In this document: in pieces, positions 39,954 to 41,738 of the stretch
Layout: every line of letters begins with the position of its first letter
How positions within the stretch are numbered: position 1 is the first letter of the stretch
From: Lachnospiraceae bacterium
GTDB lineage: Bacteria; Bacillota; Clostridia; Lachnospirales; Lachnospiraceae
Assembly: GCA_022510705.1 (NCBI GenBank)
Contig: JAFLSX010000003.1
Span: 46,262 to 87,999, forward strand
Length of the DNA: 41,738 nucleotides
Direction: 5' to 3'
The notes under the pieces: generated by a model
The model's input: only the letters and a program-made list of their open reading frames with translations
Database searches by the model: none
What the model was told of the DNA's origin: nothing
Translations under genes and position numbers: made by a program

Positions 39954-41417
39954 ATGAGTTTACTGGATTTGACAGCAGTAGAGCTGTCCGAAAAAATAAA
40001 AGCGGGTGAGGCTACGGTGCAGGAAGCGGTAAAAGCGGTCTTTACACAAATAGAAGCAAAGGAAGAATTGCTTCACTGCTATGTGAGCCTGGATAAAGAA
40101 GGCGCCTTAAAAAGAGCGGAAGCAGTGCAGAAGAGACTTAAGGAGGGAGAACTGACCGGACCTCTTGTGGGTGTACCCGTTGCGGTAAAAGACAATCTTT
40201 GTACGGCAGGCATGCTTACCACCTGCTCCTCGAAGATATTGGGAAATTTTGTACCTACTTTTTCCGCTCAGGCAGTGGAAGATCTGGAAGCGGCCGGAGC
40301 TGTCATTTTAGGAAAGACCAATATGGATGAATTTGCCATGGGTTCTACCACCGAGACTTCGGCTTTCGGCATCACCCGAAATCCTCATAATCCGGAGCAT
40401 GTACCGGGTGGATCCTCGGGTGGCTCTGCGGCAGCGGTGGCGGCAGGAGAATGCTTCTTTGCCCTAGGTTCCGATACAGGTGGCTCCATCCGCCAGCCGG
40501 CATCCTTCTGCGGTGTAGTGGGAATGAAGCCTACGTATGGCAGAGTATCCCGTTATGGGCTGGTGGCCTACGGTTCTTCTTTGGATCAGATAGGTCCCCT
40601 GACCAAGGATGTGCGGGACTGTGCGGCAGTATTGGAACTGATCTCCACCTACGATAAAAAGGATTCTACCTCGGTAAAGAGAGAAGATACGGACTTTACA
40701 TCCGCCCTGCAGACGGATGTAGAAGGAATGCGTATTGGCATTACCCAGGATTATTTAGGAGAGGGTCTGGATCAAGAAGTAAAGGAGGCCGTACTTGCGG
40801 CGGCTGAGGTTTTAAAGGCAAAGGGTGCTATCGTGGAGGAGTTTGACCTAAGCCTGGTAGAGTACGCCATTCCGGCCTACTATACCATTGCGGCAGCGGA
40901 GGCCAGCTCCAATTTAGAGCGTTTTGACGGCATTAAATACGGCTATCGGACTGAGAACTATGAGGGCTTACATCATATGTATAAAAAAACCAGAAGCGAG
41001 GGCTTTGGGGAAGAGGTAAAACGGCGTATTATGCTGGGATCTTTCGTATTGAGCTCCGGGTACTATGATGCTTACTATTTAAAAGCACTGCGGGTAAAGG
41101 CTCTCATCAAGAAAGCTTTTGATGAGGCCTTTGAAAAGTATGATCTTATCTTAGGACCCGTTGCACCGACTACGGCTCCTAAACTGGGGGCTTCTTTGGC
41201 GGATCCCATCAAGATGTATCTTGGAGATATTTATACCATTTCCGTGAATCTGGCGGGACTGCCGGGTATGAGCATACCCTGCGGCAAGGACACAACGGGA
41301 CTGCCCATTGGGCTGCAGCTTATTGCTAACTGCTTTGAGGAAAAGAAGCTGTTTCGGGCAGCATATACCTATGAGCAGGCAATAGGCGGCTTCCATATAG
41401 GAAAGGAGGTTCGGTGA
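39954..41417 (+). CDS. gatA: Amidotransferase subunit A
   Basis: This is a 487-residue amidase-signature protein that hydrolyses glutamine to provide ammonia. The catalytic Ser-cis-Ser-Lys residues are visible: Lys in [10 protein letters not shown], cis-Ser in [16 protein letters not shown] and the nucleophile Ser in [15 protein letters not shown]. The length is normal. GGAGGGGC lies 6 bases before the ATG. The stop codon overlaps the gatB start by one base (TGATG). Confidence 0.97.
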   Translation: MSLLDLTAVELSEKIKAGEATVQEAVKAVFTQIEAKEELLHCYVSLDKEGALKRAEAVQKRLKEGELTGPLVGVPVAVKDNLCTAGMLTTCSSKILGNFVPTFSAQAVEDLEAAGAVILGKTNMDEFAMGSTTETSAFGITRNPHNPEHVPGGSSGGSAAAVAAGECFFALGSDTGGSIRQPASFCGVVGMKPTYGRVSRYGLVAYGSSLDQIGPLTKDVRDCAAVLELISTYDKKDSTSVKREDTDFTSALQTDVEGMRIGITQDYLGEGLDQEVKEAVLAAAEVLKAKGAIVEEFDLSLVEYAIPAYYTIAAAEASSNLERFDGIKYGYRTENYEGLHHMYKKTRSEGFGEEVKRRIMLGSFVLSSGYYDAYYLKALRVKALIKKAFDEAFEKYDLILGPVAPTTAPKLGASLADPIKMYLGDIYTISVNLAGLPGMSIPCGKDTTGLPIGLQLIANCFEEKKLFRAAYTYEQAIGGFHIGKEVR

Positions 41418-41738
41418 TGGCAAAACAGTATGAAACAGTCATAGGTCTGGAAGTTCATGTAGAGCTTGCCACCAAAACCAAAATCTTCTGCGGCTGTTCC
41501 ACAGCTTTTGGCGGAGAACCTAATACCCATACTTGTCCAGTCTGTACCGGTATGCCGGGGTCTCTTCCCGTGCTCAATAAACAGGTAGTGGATTATGCCC
41601 TTGCGGTAGGTCTGGCTACCAACTGTGAGATTACCAGATACTGTAAGTTTGACAGAAAGAATTATTTCTATCCGGACAATCCACAGAACTATCAGATTTC
41701 CCAGCTTTACCTGCCTATCTGCAAAAACGGCTGGGTGG
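41417..41738 (+). CDS. gatB: Amidotransferase subunit B (3' partial)
   Basis: The first 107 residues of GatB are visible, running off the right edge. The family start [20 protein letters not shown] is present, followed by [20 protein letters not shown], with the zinc-binding Cys pairs, and [29 protein letters not shown]. GatB binds the charged tRNA and activates the acyl group with ATP. AAGGAGGT lies 6 bases before the ATG, inside gatA. Confidence 0.96.
   Translation, partial: MAKQYETVIGLEVHVELATKTKIFCGCSTAFGGEPNTHTCPVCTGMPGSLPVLNKQVVDYALAVGLATNCEITRYCKFDRKNYFYPDNPQNYQISQLYLPICKNGWV

Noticed and set aside
1..41738. CRISPR arrays, insertion sequences, prophage or integrase genes
   Set aside because: No regularly spaced repeats, transposase-like or phage-like frames were seen on either strand.

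Overview
The window looks like chromosomal DNA of a low-to-moderate GC Gram-positive anaerobe, most likely a Lachnospiraceae-type clostridium. The signs are: strong AAGGAGG-type ribosome binding sites, an aspS-gatCAB operon behind a T-box leader, a glnA gene followed by an ANTAR antiterminator gene, CdnL/CarD, Hsp33, sortase-type and Pro-Thr-rich surface proteins, BspA-like repeats and an AraC-controlled GH36 alpha-galactosidase. No rRNA, tRNA, CRISPR array, insertion sequence or phage gene was seen. The taxonomic placement is inference from gene content.

Layout. 1-2.2 kb: the 3' end of a Pro-Thr-rich wall-anchored protein, a CAP-domain lipoprotein, a strong terminator and a serine hydrolase of the beta-lactamase fold. 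2.2-4.7 kb (minus strand): a GH74-like beta-propeller protein without a signal peptide, preceded by a 37-residue membrane peptide with its own promoter. 4.8-8.4 kb: a CdnL-like regulator behind a leader with mutually exclusive hairpins, a glycosyltransferase and a large Cys-rich membrane-anchored surface protein. 8.5-14.1 kb: a tight operon of hisC, a DUF368 transporter, a methyltransferase, hslO and nadE. 14.1-18.2 kb: a membrane protein on the minus strand, then glnA with a leader terminator, an ANTAR regulator with a degenerate receiver domain, dapF and a DUF3592-like protein.

18.2-26.3 kb: a decayed lipoprotein gene, a small secreted protein of unknown function, an FtsX/MacB-type ABC transporter, and a heterodimeric ABC exporter pair whose two ATP sites are clearly asymmetric. 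26.3-32.1 kb: an AraC regulator divergent from an alpha-galactosidase, then mannose-6-phosphate isomerase, a small leucine-rich lipoprotein and a galactose-mutarotase-like protein. Together these suggest use of alpha-galactosides or galactomannan fragments. 32.1-34.8 kb: an acetyltransferase, two unknown small proteins, and an ECF sigma factor with a membrane anti-sigma-like partner. 34.8-37.5 kb: a glycosyltransferase, a permuted-papain-like protein and an MprF/AglD-type integral membrane protein, a likely envelope glycolipid module. 37.5 kb to the end: promoter, T-box leader and aspS-gatC-gatA-gatB, the indirect tRNA-dependent route to Asn-tRNA and/or Gln-tRNA.

The strongest regulatory signals are (i) an intrinsic terminator almost at the start of the predicted glnA transcript, with an ANTAR gene directly after glnA, (ii) the overlapping hairpins around the cdnL ribosome binding site, and (iii) the aspS-gatCAB T-box, whose discriminator-pairing base is U. 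No wholly new multi-gene system could be demonstrated from sequence alone. The best candidates for undescribed biology are the GH74/37-residue peptide pair, the envelope module at 34.8-37.5 kb, and the CdnL leader.
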